A stretch of DNA of 64,000 nucleotides from Trachythela sp. YZ-2020 (Eukaryota; Cnidaria; Anthozoa; Malacalcyonacea; Clavulariidae): assembly GCA_016169945.1 (NCBI GenBank), contig JADLSH010000249.1, positions 2,170,001 to 2,234,000 on the forward strand, written 5' to 3'. The notes beneath the pieces are model-generated. The model was not told the DNA's origin. It was given only the letters and a program-made list of their open reading frames with translations, and searched no databases. Both the position numbers and the translations under genes were made by a program. Below are positions 53,188 through 64,000 of the stretch, piece after piece. How positions within the stretch are numbered: the first letter of the stretch is position 1; every line of letters begins with the position of its first letter.

Positions 53188-56100
53188 CTAACCCCATTGT
53201 AGTGTATCATCAAAATCATCCGTCTCTTCATCCAAGGCACTGTCTTCCATGTGGTAGTACAACTGTTGATGTCCTTGGATACCATGTTCCGTTGAGGGAT
53301 GATAGTTGGATATAGGCATACTGACCCCAGTGATCCCCGTTACCATGCTCTGTCCGCTGTATCCAAATGAACCTGCTGGCCGTAATTGACCGCCAGGACC
53401 GCTGACTGTACCCATCGGTGTGGAATGTCTGCGAGTTGGCGAGCTTTCCGGTGGCTATAGATGAATACAATAAGCCATTCAGAAGCTTATGAGGAAATTG
53501 GGGCAGAGTGTTAAATATACCAAAGTAAAGGTTAACTAAACAACAGGGTTCGTACACCTTCATAATTTTAAAAATCCAGGAGTTTCCAGGACATTTTTCT
53601 GTCCTTTTTCCAGGGGTTTTCAGGGGTATTTGAAACAAGACAAAACTACTTTTTCATCGACAATTGATTGCATGTTTAATATTATTTATAGATAAACATA
53701 TTTAACACAAGTTCAGTTTTCCAGGGCTTTTCCAGGGGTTAGTTTGAAATTTCAGGACTTTTCCAGGGGTTTCCAGGATAAGAAGAAAAATCCACGACTT
53801 TCCAGGATTTCCAGGGGGGCGTACGAACCCTGAAACAAGTACTTGAACCGGAATTCACGGAGCGACGCTACGAACGACAAATACCGGAATTAATCATTTG
53901 CAGCTAGCAATAGGATGTAAATGGAGTTAACAACAACTGACATTTGCCTTTTTTTCACTGGCAGGTGGCAAATAATAAAAGAGCAATTCCGAATTGACAT
54001 TACCTACTGGTGTAGAATTATACACGCATAGCCTCGGCGTCATTCTTTTGAAAACAGACAGAAACTTCAAACATCACGTAAGACTGAATAAAACTCAAAA
54101 TAAATCAAGGAATGAAGTCGAGGCTACGCCTGCATAATGCTACACTCCATTCATTCTGCAAATGATCTATGGCAAGGAATCGTAAGCATAAATACTAAAG
54201 TGATAATCACTAAAGTGACTCGAAACTAACTATTTTCTAAAAACGATAATATTTACAAATGAAATAAACGAGTCATATTTTCGAGATATTTGCTCTTTCC
54301 TAAACTGCATTCATCCAAAACTACAAGCTGGTTTAGCATCTTCTTAATAGCTTCATTTCTTTCAGCCAAAGTTATTCTACATTAAGCTCACTGTATATGG
54401 TTACAACTCAATGAAGCAAAAAAACGGGCAAAACGAGCGAACACACTTGTAATACTGTCAAAAATTGTCTAAGTAGTAAAATTATTCCTTCATTGCGGAC
54501 AATCACCTCGCCACAGCTGCTTACTTAAAATGACTCAGAAAGCTCTGACAGTTGACAATTGGCTTGAATGTCAGCTAACTACAGTATAAACATCCGAAGA
54601 TCCCCATTAAGAGCCTCGAGCAATCTGGCTAACTCTGGCTTTGTCCTCATTGCGAACCAGCCACCGCAGCCTATTCAGTTTCATCTAAGGGTGGCTTTTG
54701 AGTACAGTATATACGCAACTTACTCGGAATGAATGTGTTGTATTCGGTCTGGAGTCTATTAGCGCTGTTCCCTTCTCTTTGAGAGATTTTCTACACAAGA
54801 AAATGTCAAAGCAAAACATCATTTTGATCTGGTTTGAACTTTATTTGTGAATAAACCACTTAAGACAAAGAAAAAGACATTACAGTACCTGGAGTCGTCG
54901 GTTGCAGCGCTCGCTGCTCGTAAATTAAAATGAACTTTTGTCTTCTGAAACAAAATGAATAAACCTCTGTTGGTATAAGTAAAGTATCAAAATAGCTACC
55001 TCTAATCCAATACCTAATTCCAAGTTCCAATCTCGATCTGCATTACAACCTTTTTGTTTTTCTCTGCAAGGAGTCCAGTGTAGGTAGTATTCTACACTTA
55101 TAAACTGCATTGGTTTGAGTTAGGAAATGGGCTTTCTCCCTCGTATACACGAAATTTTCGGGACAGTACGTGTAAGAGATGATCAAGATGGCGACCAGTT
55201 AAGCCGAAAAAAGGTTGAGTCGTCTCGAAGTTTAAGTATGTCGATTCATGTACAGTATTTTATGAGAAGGAAAATCAAGTTACTCATTGTCCAGCATTTT
55301 GTCCATCATTATAAAAGGGTAAGTGCTAGTCAATTTCACAATATATTTAGGCTACCATAGAAGTCGATTTCGGGAGAACAATTGCACAGATGTGCACAGC
55401 AACTTAACGCAGAGCGTCTTGTTATAAACTGTCTGGTGCCAACATATCAATTGAATATCTAATACAATTAAAGATAAATTTACAATAAAGCTAATTCTAA
55501 TTTTTTATCATATAAGACTTACAGCACTTCCGCGTGGTTGAGTTTCTAAGAATTCTGATTTATCGATCGGTGGCAAGGTGCCGTTTCGCGCTCCCCAAAG
55601 TTGAGGAGATGTCGAGGATGTGTTGGGAGACGGGAGACGTTCACTTCCAGGAACACTAAGACAAATTCAAATACAGGTTAACTCTTATTAGAATTTTGAA
55701 TATATGAAAACCTACGAAATCACACCAAAAACCGTAGCTTAACTTACAGTTTTGTACCACGAACACCTTCACCGATAACATCACTTTCCTAACGATATAA
55801 ACGAAATAAACAAAGGTATATGTATGTTTATAACACAGTCACTCCATCCTCCATACTTCTTTCCTGCTCGCTTTATTTCTCCTCTCAGTTTCCTTACATC
55901 CAATTTCCCCTTCCTTTAATTGACCTTTCGTCCTTTAATTCTTCACTACCCTTCCTATTTTCATGTACTTTCCTTCCTTTTAATACTTCTTCCTGCCTCC
56001 GTCGTTCCCTCTCTTCTTCCATTCTCTCCTTTCCTCTCAACTTTCCATTCCTTCTTTCTCCCTTTTACTTCTTTGTCCCTCCTTCCGTTCTATTTTTCCT

Positions 56101-59100
56101 TTCTCTGCTTCTTCTTTTACACATTCGTTTAGTTATTTTTCCTTCCTCTTCTCTTTCTATTCCCTTTCAATTTTTTCCGTTGTTACTCCCTCTAGTCGGC
56201 CGGCCAAGAGTTCAAAATATGCTCCTAAAATATTTCGATGGCAATTTTATGTTAGAAGCTGGTAACAACCATATATTCATACTCAGGTAGATGTAGGGAA
56301 TAAGGTTTGAGGTGTTACCAAGTCGAAATCTTATATTTTGAGTGAAAAAATATGATATTTCTAAGCTTCCTTCCCGCGAAATCGCGGTAGTTTAACTTCA
56401 AACGATTACCGACAATTCTGCTGCTATGAGACAGCTTCTTTGCTCTGATTGGCTATCGGCATTGGTTCCTAAATTGGTCAGCCAATGAGCGAACGTCGAA
56501 AAGTCCTGACGCTTCCGGTTTTTGCAACACACGAGGTAAACAACATCAAAGTACAAGAAAGAAATATGCTATTTATACGATTTTAATGATATTTAGGTAG
56601 GATTTTTCGTGTTAATGCGATCAATATTATCTATACCCAATTGTTCTTTGCTTAGTTACACTGATTTAGACCCCTTTGCCCGCATTTGCTTGATTATCGC
56701 CGCTGCCTATATCTTGTGAAGTCAATATAGTTTTAATATAGCCAGTACAAAAATATAGTGCACAAAATATTGTACTGTCTGAGCGGAAAAAGTAGGACTG
56801 TTTTATTCAATCGATACTATCTCATTTCTCGACTTATTGAATCATCAGAGAGTATTCTTATAATTTCAACAAGATTTTACCGCACTGTTCAGTTCAATTC
56901 TTTAGCCTTTGGTTTAAACTGGCGGTGGCAGCAAGTTGCAGCTGTTTGTCTCGGACTGACATCAAATTCCTGTGTTCGAAATTAATGAAATAGATAGTTG
57001 TCCCTATTTATTATAAAAATAATATATCATTCCCAATGGTAACAGGTCTCGTAAGCCATTCTAGAAGTTAGAACTTTAAAAAATTTCCGTGCTTGAGTTT
57101 GTTCACGAACAAATACATCACTGTTATTGAATATAATTGACAAATTGCAAAGTACAATTTATATTGTTAGTTCCATTCAAAAGCCGAATATGTTTCTAAC
57201 AGTTAACATTAAAATATAAAAATATATATACAATAGTTTCTTAATATAGTCATTTTAGTCAAATGCATTTGTTTTATAATTACAGGCTACAGCGATAGAC
57301 ATTGAATAATACAGGCTAGCCTTGATATAGCTCAGTGCAAATGAAATATAGTATACAACAATCAAAAACAGACGGGAGTCTACTGTAGTTACTAGTTAGA
57401 GACAATCAGGTAAATCGTTAAATACACTTCCATTGGTAGACTGATACACAAGTTCCAAACATTGACTGAACAACAATTCAACAAAGTTGGATGGATACAG
57501 TATAAAATATTTTAGCTCGAGCAATTCAGGCCGGACAAAATACAAAACATTTTGGCACGATACTCAGTAATTAAGCAAATGCTGGAAAAACAGGGGCTGT
57601 ATCAGTATAGATAGCTAATATTATTCGCATTAACACGAAAAATCTTACCTAAATGTCATTAAAATCGTATAAATAGCATATTTCTTTCTTGTACTTTGAT
57701 GTTGTTTACCTCGTGTGTTGCAAAAACCGGAAGCGTCAGGACTTTTCGACGTTCGCTCATTGGCTGACTAATTTAGGAACCAATGCCAATAGCCAATCAG
57801 AGCAAAGAAGTCTGTCTCACATCAGCAAAATTGTCGGTAATCGTTTGAAGTTAAACTACCGCGATTTCGCAGGAAAGAGGCTTAGAAATCCCATATTTTT
57901 TCACTCAAAATATAAGATTTCGACTTGGTAACACCTCAAACCTTGTTCCTTACATCTATCTGAGTATGAATATGATTGTTACTAGCTTCTAACATAAAAT
58001 TGCCATCGAGTTGCAAGATATGATGACTTGGCCGGCCATCTACTCTAAATACTCACCTGAAATGCTGGTGTTTTTGATCGATCAATAGGTTGAAGTCGCA
58101 ACGATGGGTTTCTAAACAGAATTTTTAAAAAGATACTTACTACCATTGCCAGCTAGTGATCAACAACTAAACGCCCTAAACAAGTAGCCACAAAAAGAAG
58201 CATGCAACAAACAAACCACTCATAAAGATGTGGCTGCAGTGTATATAGGTAGTATTCTACAATAAGCTACCGTGGTTTGTGTCTGGACTACCTGAAAAGA
58301 TATCCCAAACGTGTGGTCCAGTGTAGGTAGTGTTCTACAATAAGCTGCCGTGGTTTGTGTCTGAACTATCTGAAAAATATATATCAAACATAGGGGTCCA
58401 ATGTAGGTAGTATTCGACAATAAGCTGCTGTTGTTGCTTCTGAACAGTTTGAAAAATATTGAATACTACGTTTCGATACGTTTTGTGGGGAAGGTGACCC
58501 AAATCATAGTAGCTTAAAAAAGTCTAAGAAAGAAGCCAATAAAAAGTTGCAAAAGTTTACCTCTTAAGCGTTCTGGCCGAAGACATTCTTGAGTTAATAT
58601 GATCAGAATTTCTCCAGCTTAATAATCTGCCCAAGGAATTTCGAGACATGATCGCACTGCTGGATTCTGGACGAGTCTAGTGGGGAAACAGTCAATATAA
58701 GGCTATAAATTCTGGTCAGGATTTCGAAGCTCTGTCTTTGATTTATGAATGACCTACCTGACAAACGGGCGTCCCCTCCCGACTATCACTGCTGCAAATA
58801 TAGAAAAATTTCAGGTTGACATAAAAGGGATTTTCTCACTTTTTCCTTATTGATAATTATATAGGCCTGCCAATATCATGTGAGAAAATACAACAGTACT
58901 ATGGTTTCCTCCTTTAGTAACACTAGACCAAAAAGAACAGGCTATTACTGTCTTGTTACTGGAACGCTATGGAGAACTGATAGAGCGAACGAGTATAAAC
59001 AAACTTAGTTTAGGGGTCATCCTTAATTATCAACATTTTCACAAGCGTACAGAAAGTAGTCCTCTTTCCGATTCAAAACGGACTTTAACCTTCATCAAGC

Positions 59101-62100
59101 ACCAATACTGGGATATCTGTCTACTTACTAAATAGCCGTTCTCTGTTTCAGAGGCAGTGACCGTATTGTGATTAAATCATTCAGTCCATTCACGTCGGAG
59201 GGCTTAATACCAGACCTCAATCGAACCTTGAAAAACGAAACACGATTTTCATTTTATAAACATGCACTGTACAGTACTACTTAACTAACTTACATTGGCA
59301 TTAGCTTTAGGCGTTTTAAGGCAACTTTAGGCGATTTAAGGCAACTTTAGGCGATTTATGGTTTCAGAGTAGGCCTCTTCCTGCAACAGCACTAGAAACA
59401 GTTTAGAACTGGTAGAGTCATCAAGTATAAATAAATATACTGTAGTTTAGTTCAGAAATCCAATAATCGTACTTGATAAGTCCGAGCAAAAGGATCCCTG
59501 GACACTGGTCTTGAATCCATACTTTCACTTTCTTTCAGTAATTCTGGCATGAACGGCTGCTTCTCAGATAGACCTCCTATAGGGTGGATAAAAACACACG
59601 TGCGATAATTTAGAGGTACTATTTAACGTCGGTGCAAAAAAATGGCAGACGATGTAAAGAATGCAGAAAAATTACAGAAAAATTTTGAGGTCAGCAGAAA
59701 GAAAATTGAAAAAGAATTTAAAATAAAAAGTTGTCAATATTTGTTGTCTATTCAGGGTCCTCGAGATCGCACACTATTTCCAAGAGTCGGTATGCACTTC
59801 ATTTTATGGGTTATAAAGGATCCGAACAACAATCTTTATAGCGTTGTTTGATGTATATATTCGCGGAGCATATATTGGTGGTGCAGGGGTGGTTAGATTG
59901 TGCAATGAAGTTGCAATATGGGAAGCAAGCCGCCAGCAAGCCACAAGTAAGCTGCATCCAGGCAAGCCCCAAGAAAGCCCCACGCTATCAAGCCACATGC
60001 AAGCGGCCCACAAGCCTCACCACAAGCCGCATGAAAGCCGCAAGCAAGTAAGCCGCATCCAAACAGTTAAGAATTAATAAGAGTTCCTAAAAAGAAGTTA
60101 GTTTAGTTGAGATTACTGACAGAATTTTATTTACCTCGTAAAACATTTTGTGAGTAGAGATTGAGCAGACTTCTTAACCAAAGTATAATCTAGAAAAAGA
60201 AATGGAATTATAGAAATTAAATATAAATTAAATTAGTAATGAAGAAAAAAGACAGCGGTGGGAATATTTGATGGCTTCAATGGGACAAATAGTGCAGTTA
60301 GCGACCACACAAAATAGGTCTTTATATTTTACAATCTAATGTCTTGTCATTCTTTTCAGCCACTGTCTAAGAACGTTTGTTATATCCATTAACCCATTAA
60401 CTGGCAGTACCCCACCACTGACGAGTAAACTCGCCCGGCGTTAGACAGAGCAAAATACTAAAGTAGGTCGATTTGGGCGCATTGCAAGCTAATGGGTTAA
60501 TAATTAACACTCAAATTGGAGGCAATTCCAATAAGATAGCTTATTTGGCTAACACTGTAATGTTCGTAACAGAATTCTGTATGCAATCAAAGCCATAAAA
60601 AGTATACGGTAATACTAATAGTACGCAAAATTGCCAGAGAGTGTGGCTTTACATCATCCAAAGATATCCACCACCGCATAAATGTAAGCCTGCTGCACAC
60701 GAGAGCTCGTTTGCTCAGCCACATTCTCTCGCGTGTGCATGGTTTTTGCTGAGAATTTTACCTCGCGAGGCCGTGAGACAAAGATCTATCATGTTTAATA
60801 TGAGAGTAACTTGCTAAGCTACGACCTCTCGGTGTGGCGAGATCAGCCGCAGACTTTATGTTGTAAGCCAATCCCAAAATTGGACGCCCAAATTCCGGAT
60901 CCTGGCTAAGACCCTGTGCCACAATCATTAGACTTAAGATCATATGTTAGCTCTTTGGCTAGTTTAATGAACACACCTCTCCCCAGAGCTGGTCAAATAT
61001 TTGACTAAGGATGGTATCTGTGGCAACAGCATTAGGAGTGACCGGCGGATATCCCATGTGATGGCGGCTTATTGATGAACATTTCTTTTTGAAATCCTCT
61101 GAACTGCAACAAAAATAACCAAGAAAAAAATATTATAATAGTCAAATAATAAACATTAACTAATAGATGGGTCACACTAAGCACTATCCAGTGAACTCTA
61201 AGTAGACTGGAACGATAACTCGGCCGCCATCTTTGAAGCCAAATTGAAGGCCGCCATTGAAGGTCCGAAGCCGAATACACCGCCTAAAAAGCGTCGATTT
61301 TCATACACAAAACATCCTCATTGGAGCAAGATTAAAGGCTTAAAACAAACAACAATACTTGAACTTTAGTAAAACACAAGTTTCAAGACCGTAGAAAGAT
61401 TTTAACCTTATTTGTTTTAAAGTTGAAGAGCGAAGTTTTCATCGGCACGTTCAAACTTGTCCAATATTTCGAATATAAAGCTGACACCCCTGAAGTTTTT
61501 GTAGTTGGTGGATGTAGACTACTTAGAACTATCCAGAAAACCAGGTTTGAATCTTCGAAATTGAAAAATTAGGATGAAAAAGCTATTTTTCTTTCTCATT
61601 TTCGCTAAAAAAGAAACTTGACTGAATTTCCCACTCCTCAAAACTCGCCTTAGTCCTTTTGAAAGTGCATTTTAGACGCGCGGTTCCCGCCTTTTGCTTC
61701 AAATTATGCATCAATTTGGCTTCACCCAATCATAGGGCTTAATCATAGGAGTTAGCGTTCCAGTCTACTTAGAGTTCACTGGCACTATCCTGCAAGGAAT
61801 GGTGGTCAAACTGCAGTTATCAGAGTGAGAAAAGAATGCTTACTATTTATTCATTAAAATGCAATGTATACTAGTCAACTAATAGTCTGTTATTCAGAGG
61901 CAAAATAGAATGGAAAGATGTACTTTAATTTTCTACATCCTATAAATGTCAACCTTTCCGAAGTTGACCAACATCCGCTATCCCATCACAGTTACTGAAA
62001 CCCACCATATGTAAGAGATACTTTTCTACCTTGCAGAGCTGTCGTATGCCAAATACTCCTCAACACAACCGTCTTCAGCAAAAATATCTTCCTCGTATTC

Positions 62101-62179
62101 TAAATTTGAGCAATTTACATTAATTGTATATTCTAACACATTGTAGTATATGTTAACCCCATTAACTGGCAGTACCCTA

Positions 62180-62221
<42 letters not shown>

Positions 62222-62359
62222 ATTAAGTAGGGTGCATTGCAAGCATTGGGTCAACCAGACTAACATACAATAAAGAAGTACATGTAAGCATATTTACCTG
62301 TTGGTGTAAACTCATTCCCCCCAAAGGTCGCTTCAACACGATTGCCCTGTACTGCAAGT
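53188..62359 (-). CDS. FAM149B1: FAM149 family protein (FAM149B1-like), 15 exons, 5' end outside window
   Basis: Exons on the minus strand, 5' to 3': 62298-62359, 62030-62099, 60977-61103, 60762-60913, 60135-60172, 59473-59576, 59294-59304, 58758-58791, 58561-58676, 58057-58111, 55748-55788, 55523-55655, 54889-54913, 54724-54776, 53188-53454. All GT-AG; phases join throughout, giving 428 codons to a TAG. The second exon plus third encode EEDIFAEDGCVEEYLAYD, then MGYPPVTPNAVATDTILSQI FDQLWGE; vertebrate FAM149B1 has EEYLAFD and LGYPPIAP followed by VFDSVW at the same place (recalled). Later matches: RNGTLPPIDKSEF and SRPNTTHSF. The end is acidic (EETDDFDD). FAM149B1 is needed for normal cilia in vertebrates. 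The helix expected after LWGE is missing because a 63-base intron follows; the 11-bp exon is inferred from phase. Confidence 0.85.
53544..53832. mobile_element. MITE with CAGGGTTCGTAC ends in the last FAM149 intron
   Basis: CAGGGTTCGTAC and GTACGAACCCTG are perfectly inverted. The interior is TTTCCAGGGGTTTTCAGGGG-like repeats. Flanks share AAACAA but not a clean 8-base duplication, so hAT assignment is tentative. Confidence 0.7.
53840..54720. other. FAM149 intron, no feature
   Basis: CGTAGCCTCGGC / GAGGCTACGCCTG... near 54030 and 54120 form a short inverted pair (TATACACGCATAGCC / GCTACGCCTGCATAATG). Nothing else is recognised. Confidence 0.4.
55830..56190 (+). repeat. Pyrimidine-rich tract (TTCCTTTCC)n-like in FAM149 intron
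   Basis: About 350 bases of nearly pure C/T on the + strand (TTCCTTCCTTTTA, CTCTCTTCTTCC and similar). It yields a long open frame with no biological meaning; on the transcribed strand it is purine-rich. Confidence 0.85.
56198..58037. mobile_element. 1.84-kb fold-back element with ~430-bp inverted ends
   Basis: The left arm from GGCCGGCCAAG at 56198 to about 56640 is the inverse of about 57596-58037 (ending CTTGGCCGGCC), with roughly 90% identity including AAATCTTATATTTTGAGTGA and GTCCTGACGCTTCCGGTTTT. The ~950-base centre has no coding frame. Target duplication not clear. The element ends 19 bases from the 58057 splice donor. Confidence 0.85.
58228..58460 (+). repeat. Repeat family E, three ~85-bp tandem units in FAM149 intron
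   Basis: GTGTAGGTAGTGTTCTACAA TAAGCTGCCGTGGTTTGTGTCTGAAC recurs three times. Related single copies at 45030-45075 and near 55075. Confidence 0.75.
58895..59015 (+). repeat. Family A repeat copy in FAM149 intron
   Basis: GGTTTCCTCCTTTAGTAACA CTAGACC and GAGAACTGATAGAGCGAACG AGTATAAA. Confidence 0.6.
59360..59455 (+). repeat. Family A repeat fragment in FAM149 intron
   Basis: GAAACAGTTTAGAACTGGTA GAGTCATCAAGTATAAATAA. Confidence 0.6.
59925..60060 (+). repeat. Short minisatellite (CAAGCCRCA)n in FAM149 intron
   Basis: AAGCCGCCAGCAAGCCACAA GTAAGCTGCATCC and similar units; looks related to the 62.5-64 kb array. Confidence 0.6.
60393..60496. mobile_element. 104-bp piggyBac-like MITE in FAM149 intron
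   Basis: TTAA (60389-60392) then CCCATTAACTGGCAG... and TAATGGG (60490-60496) then TTAA (60497-60500). CCC...GGG ends with TTAA duplications are the piggyBac hallmark. Decayed relatives at 62153-62250 and 32431-32515. Confidence 0.7.
61189..61781. mobile_element. Non-autonomous hAT MITE, 593 bp, in FAM149 intron
   Basis: Ends CAGTGAACTCTAAGTAGACT (extending through GGAACGATAACTC) and AGTCTACTTAGAGTTCACTG are inverted over about 32 bases. The 8-base target duplication GCACTATC is perfect (61181-61188, 61782-61789). No transposase. Its terminus recurs at 34180-34217. Confidence 0.93.
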
Positions 62360-62539
62360 CTACAAAATAATTTAAGATGATGGGTCTTATGAATTACATA
62401 CAAATATGGTAGTGGGTCTTACGAAATATATAGCAGCAATTCTCTGGCTAATATCTGGCTACTCGCAGTGCCAATAGCCAGAGAATAGGCGCCAACAGCC
62501 AGAGAATACCAGGCTACCAGCCAATAGCCTACTTTAATT

Positions 62540-64000
62540 ATATGGCCCGCAAGCAACCAGAAGCAAACGGCAAGCAACCAGAAGAACACCACATGCAACA
62601 AGAAGCAAACGCAAGTAGCCAGAAGCAAGCTGCAACCAACCCAAAGCAGCCCGTAAGCAAGTTGAAACAAACTACAAGCAACCAGAAGTAAATTGCATGC
62701 AACCAGAAGCAAACCACAAGCAACGCAAAGCAAACTTCATGAAACCAGAAGCAAACACAAGCAGCCAGAAGAAAACTGCAAGCAACCCAAAAGCAACCCG
62801 TAAGCAACTAGTTGAAGCAAACTACAAGCAACCAGAAGCAAACTACATACAACCAAAAGCAAACCAAATGCAACCAGAAGCAAACTGCATGCAACCAGAA
62901 GCAAACCGCAAGCAACCAGAAGCAAACCATATGCAACCAGAAGCAAACCAAATGCAACCAGAAGCAAACTGGATGCAACCAGAAGCAAACCGCAAGCAAC
63001 CAGAAGCAAACCATATGCAACCAGAAGCAAACCGCAAGCAAACCGCAAGCAACCAGAAGCAAACCATATGCAACCAGGAGCAAACCGCAAGCAACCAGAA
63101 GCAACCCATATGCAACCAGGAGCAAACCGCAAGCAACCAGAAGCAAACCATATGCAACCAGGAGCAAACCGCAAGCAACCAGAAGCAAACCACATGCAAC
63201 CCAAAGCAAACGGCAAGCAACCCAAAGCAAACCACAGCAAACAGAAGCAAACTGCAAGCAACCCAAAGCAAACCACAGCAACCAGAAGCAACCACATACA
63301 ACCCAAAGCAAACTACATGCAACCCAAAGCAAACCGCAAGCAACCCAAAGCAAACCACATGCAACCAGAAGCAACCACATACAACCAGAAGCAAACCACA
63401 TGCAACCCAAAGCAAACTGCATGCAACCAGAAGCAAACCACATGCAACCAGAAGCAACCACATACAACCAGAAGCAACCACATACAACCAGAAGCAAACC
63501 ACAAGCAACCGAAAGCAAACCACATGCAACCAGAAGCAAACCACATGCAACCAGAAGCAAACCACATGCAACCCAAAGCAAACCACATGCAACCAGAAGC
63601 AAACCACATGCAACCAGAAGCAAACCACATGCAACCCAAAGCAAACCACATGCAACCCAAAGCAAACCACGTGCAACCAGAAGCAAACCACATGCAACCC
63701 AAAGCAAACCACATGCAACCCAAAGCAAACCGAAAGCAAACCACATGCAACCAGAAGCAAACCACATGCAACCCAAAGCAAACCACATGCAACCAGAAGC
63801 AAACCACATGCAACCAGAAGCAAACCACATGCAACCCAAAGCAAACCACATGCAACCAGAAGCAAACAGCAAGCAACTCAAAGCAAACCACATGCAACTC
63901 AAAGCAAACCACATGCAACCAGAAGCAAACCACATGCAACAGAAGCAAACTGCATGCAACCCAAAGCAAACCACATGCAACTCAAAGCAAACCACATGCA
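62540..64000. repeat. 21-bp minisatellite (CAACCAGAAGCAAACCACATG)n, running off the window
   Basis: About seventy units of CAACCAGAAGCAAACCACATG or the variant CAACCCAAAGCAAACCACATG, period 21 with occasional shorter units. Because 21 is a multiple of 3 and the unit has no stop on the minus strand, three long frames stay open there; these encode only heptad repeats such as MWFASGC or CGLLLVA and are not genes. A related (AGCCAGAGAATA) block precedes it at 62440-62520. It lies upstream of the first recognised FAM149 exon, perhaps within an intron. Confidence 0.95.

Noticed and set aside
55820..56290. 156-codon frame rich in Phe, Leu, Ser, Pro
   Set aside because: Lies in a pyrimidine-rich tract inside a FAM149 intron on the opposite strand; low-complexity artefact.
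62808..63995. Long minus-strand frames (up to 395 codons) of hydrophobic heptads
   Set aside because: Pure product of a 21-bp minisatellite without stops in any minus frame; three frames are open at once and none shows protein-like composition.

Overview
The window looks like nuclear DNA of an invertebrate animal: AT-rich, gene-poor, with GT-AG introns and many short transposon remnants. A cnidarian (probably an anthozoan) fits best, but this is inference from overall character; no marker settles it. Two multi-exon genes could be assembled exon by exon with consistent splice phases, one intronless gene is intact, and its paralogue is broken. Most of the rest is repeats.

Layout. 0-7.2 kb: a tyrosine-recombinase-like fragment, a decayed CR1/L2/jockey-type LINE (about 967-4542), a small zinc-knuckle-like ORF with TATA box and poly(A) signal, a tRNA-Leu-like sequence and an unrecognised broken ORF. 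The region contains two copies of a ~455-bp repeat. 7.2-33 kb: no supportable protein gene; tandem arrays (83-bp, 70-bp, 44-bp and 20-bp units), several MITE families, Penelope-like hairpins and one complete hammerhead ribozyme motif at 26408-26455. 33.1-48.8 kb: a complete eight-exon gene on the + strand for an anion-selective Cys-loop receptor (GABA-A/glycine-receptor class, 481 residues). Its 7.9-kb second intron holds a head-to-head pair of genes for cysteine-rich type I membrane proteins: an intact + strand copy (38499-39557) and a frameshifted - strand copy (36604-37408), plus a LINE tail and a 1.7-kb hAT element. 48.8-53.2 kb: intergenic, with a tandem repeat and a tRNA-derived SINE. 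53.2-62.4 kb: a - strand gene with 15 recognisable exons coding for a FAM149 (FAM149B1-like) protein, whose 5' end lies beyond the window. Its introns carry a 1.84-kb fold-back element, hAT and piggyBac-type MITEs. 62.5-64 kb: a 21-bp minisatellite.

The receptor and the FAM149 gene are convergent (tail to tail). No operon logic applies. The receptor should be a plasma-membrane chloride channel; FAM149B1 is a cilium-associated protein in vertebrates; the cysteine-rich protein has two cytoplasmic PPxY motifs, suggesting a WW-domain partner. The most notable points are the nested divergent pair inside the receptor intron, the intact hammerhead motif, and the FAM149 gene with an inferred 11-bp microexon.
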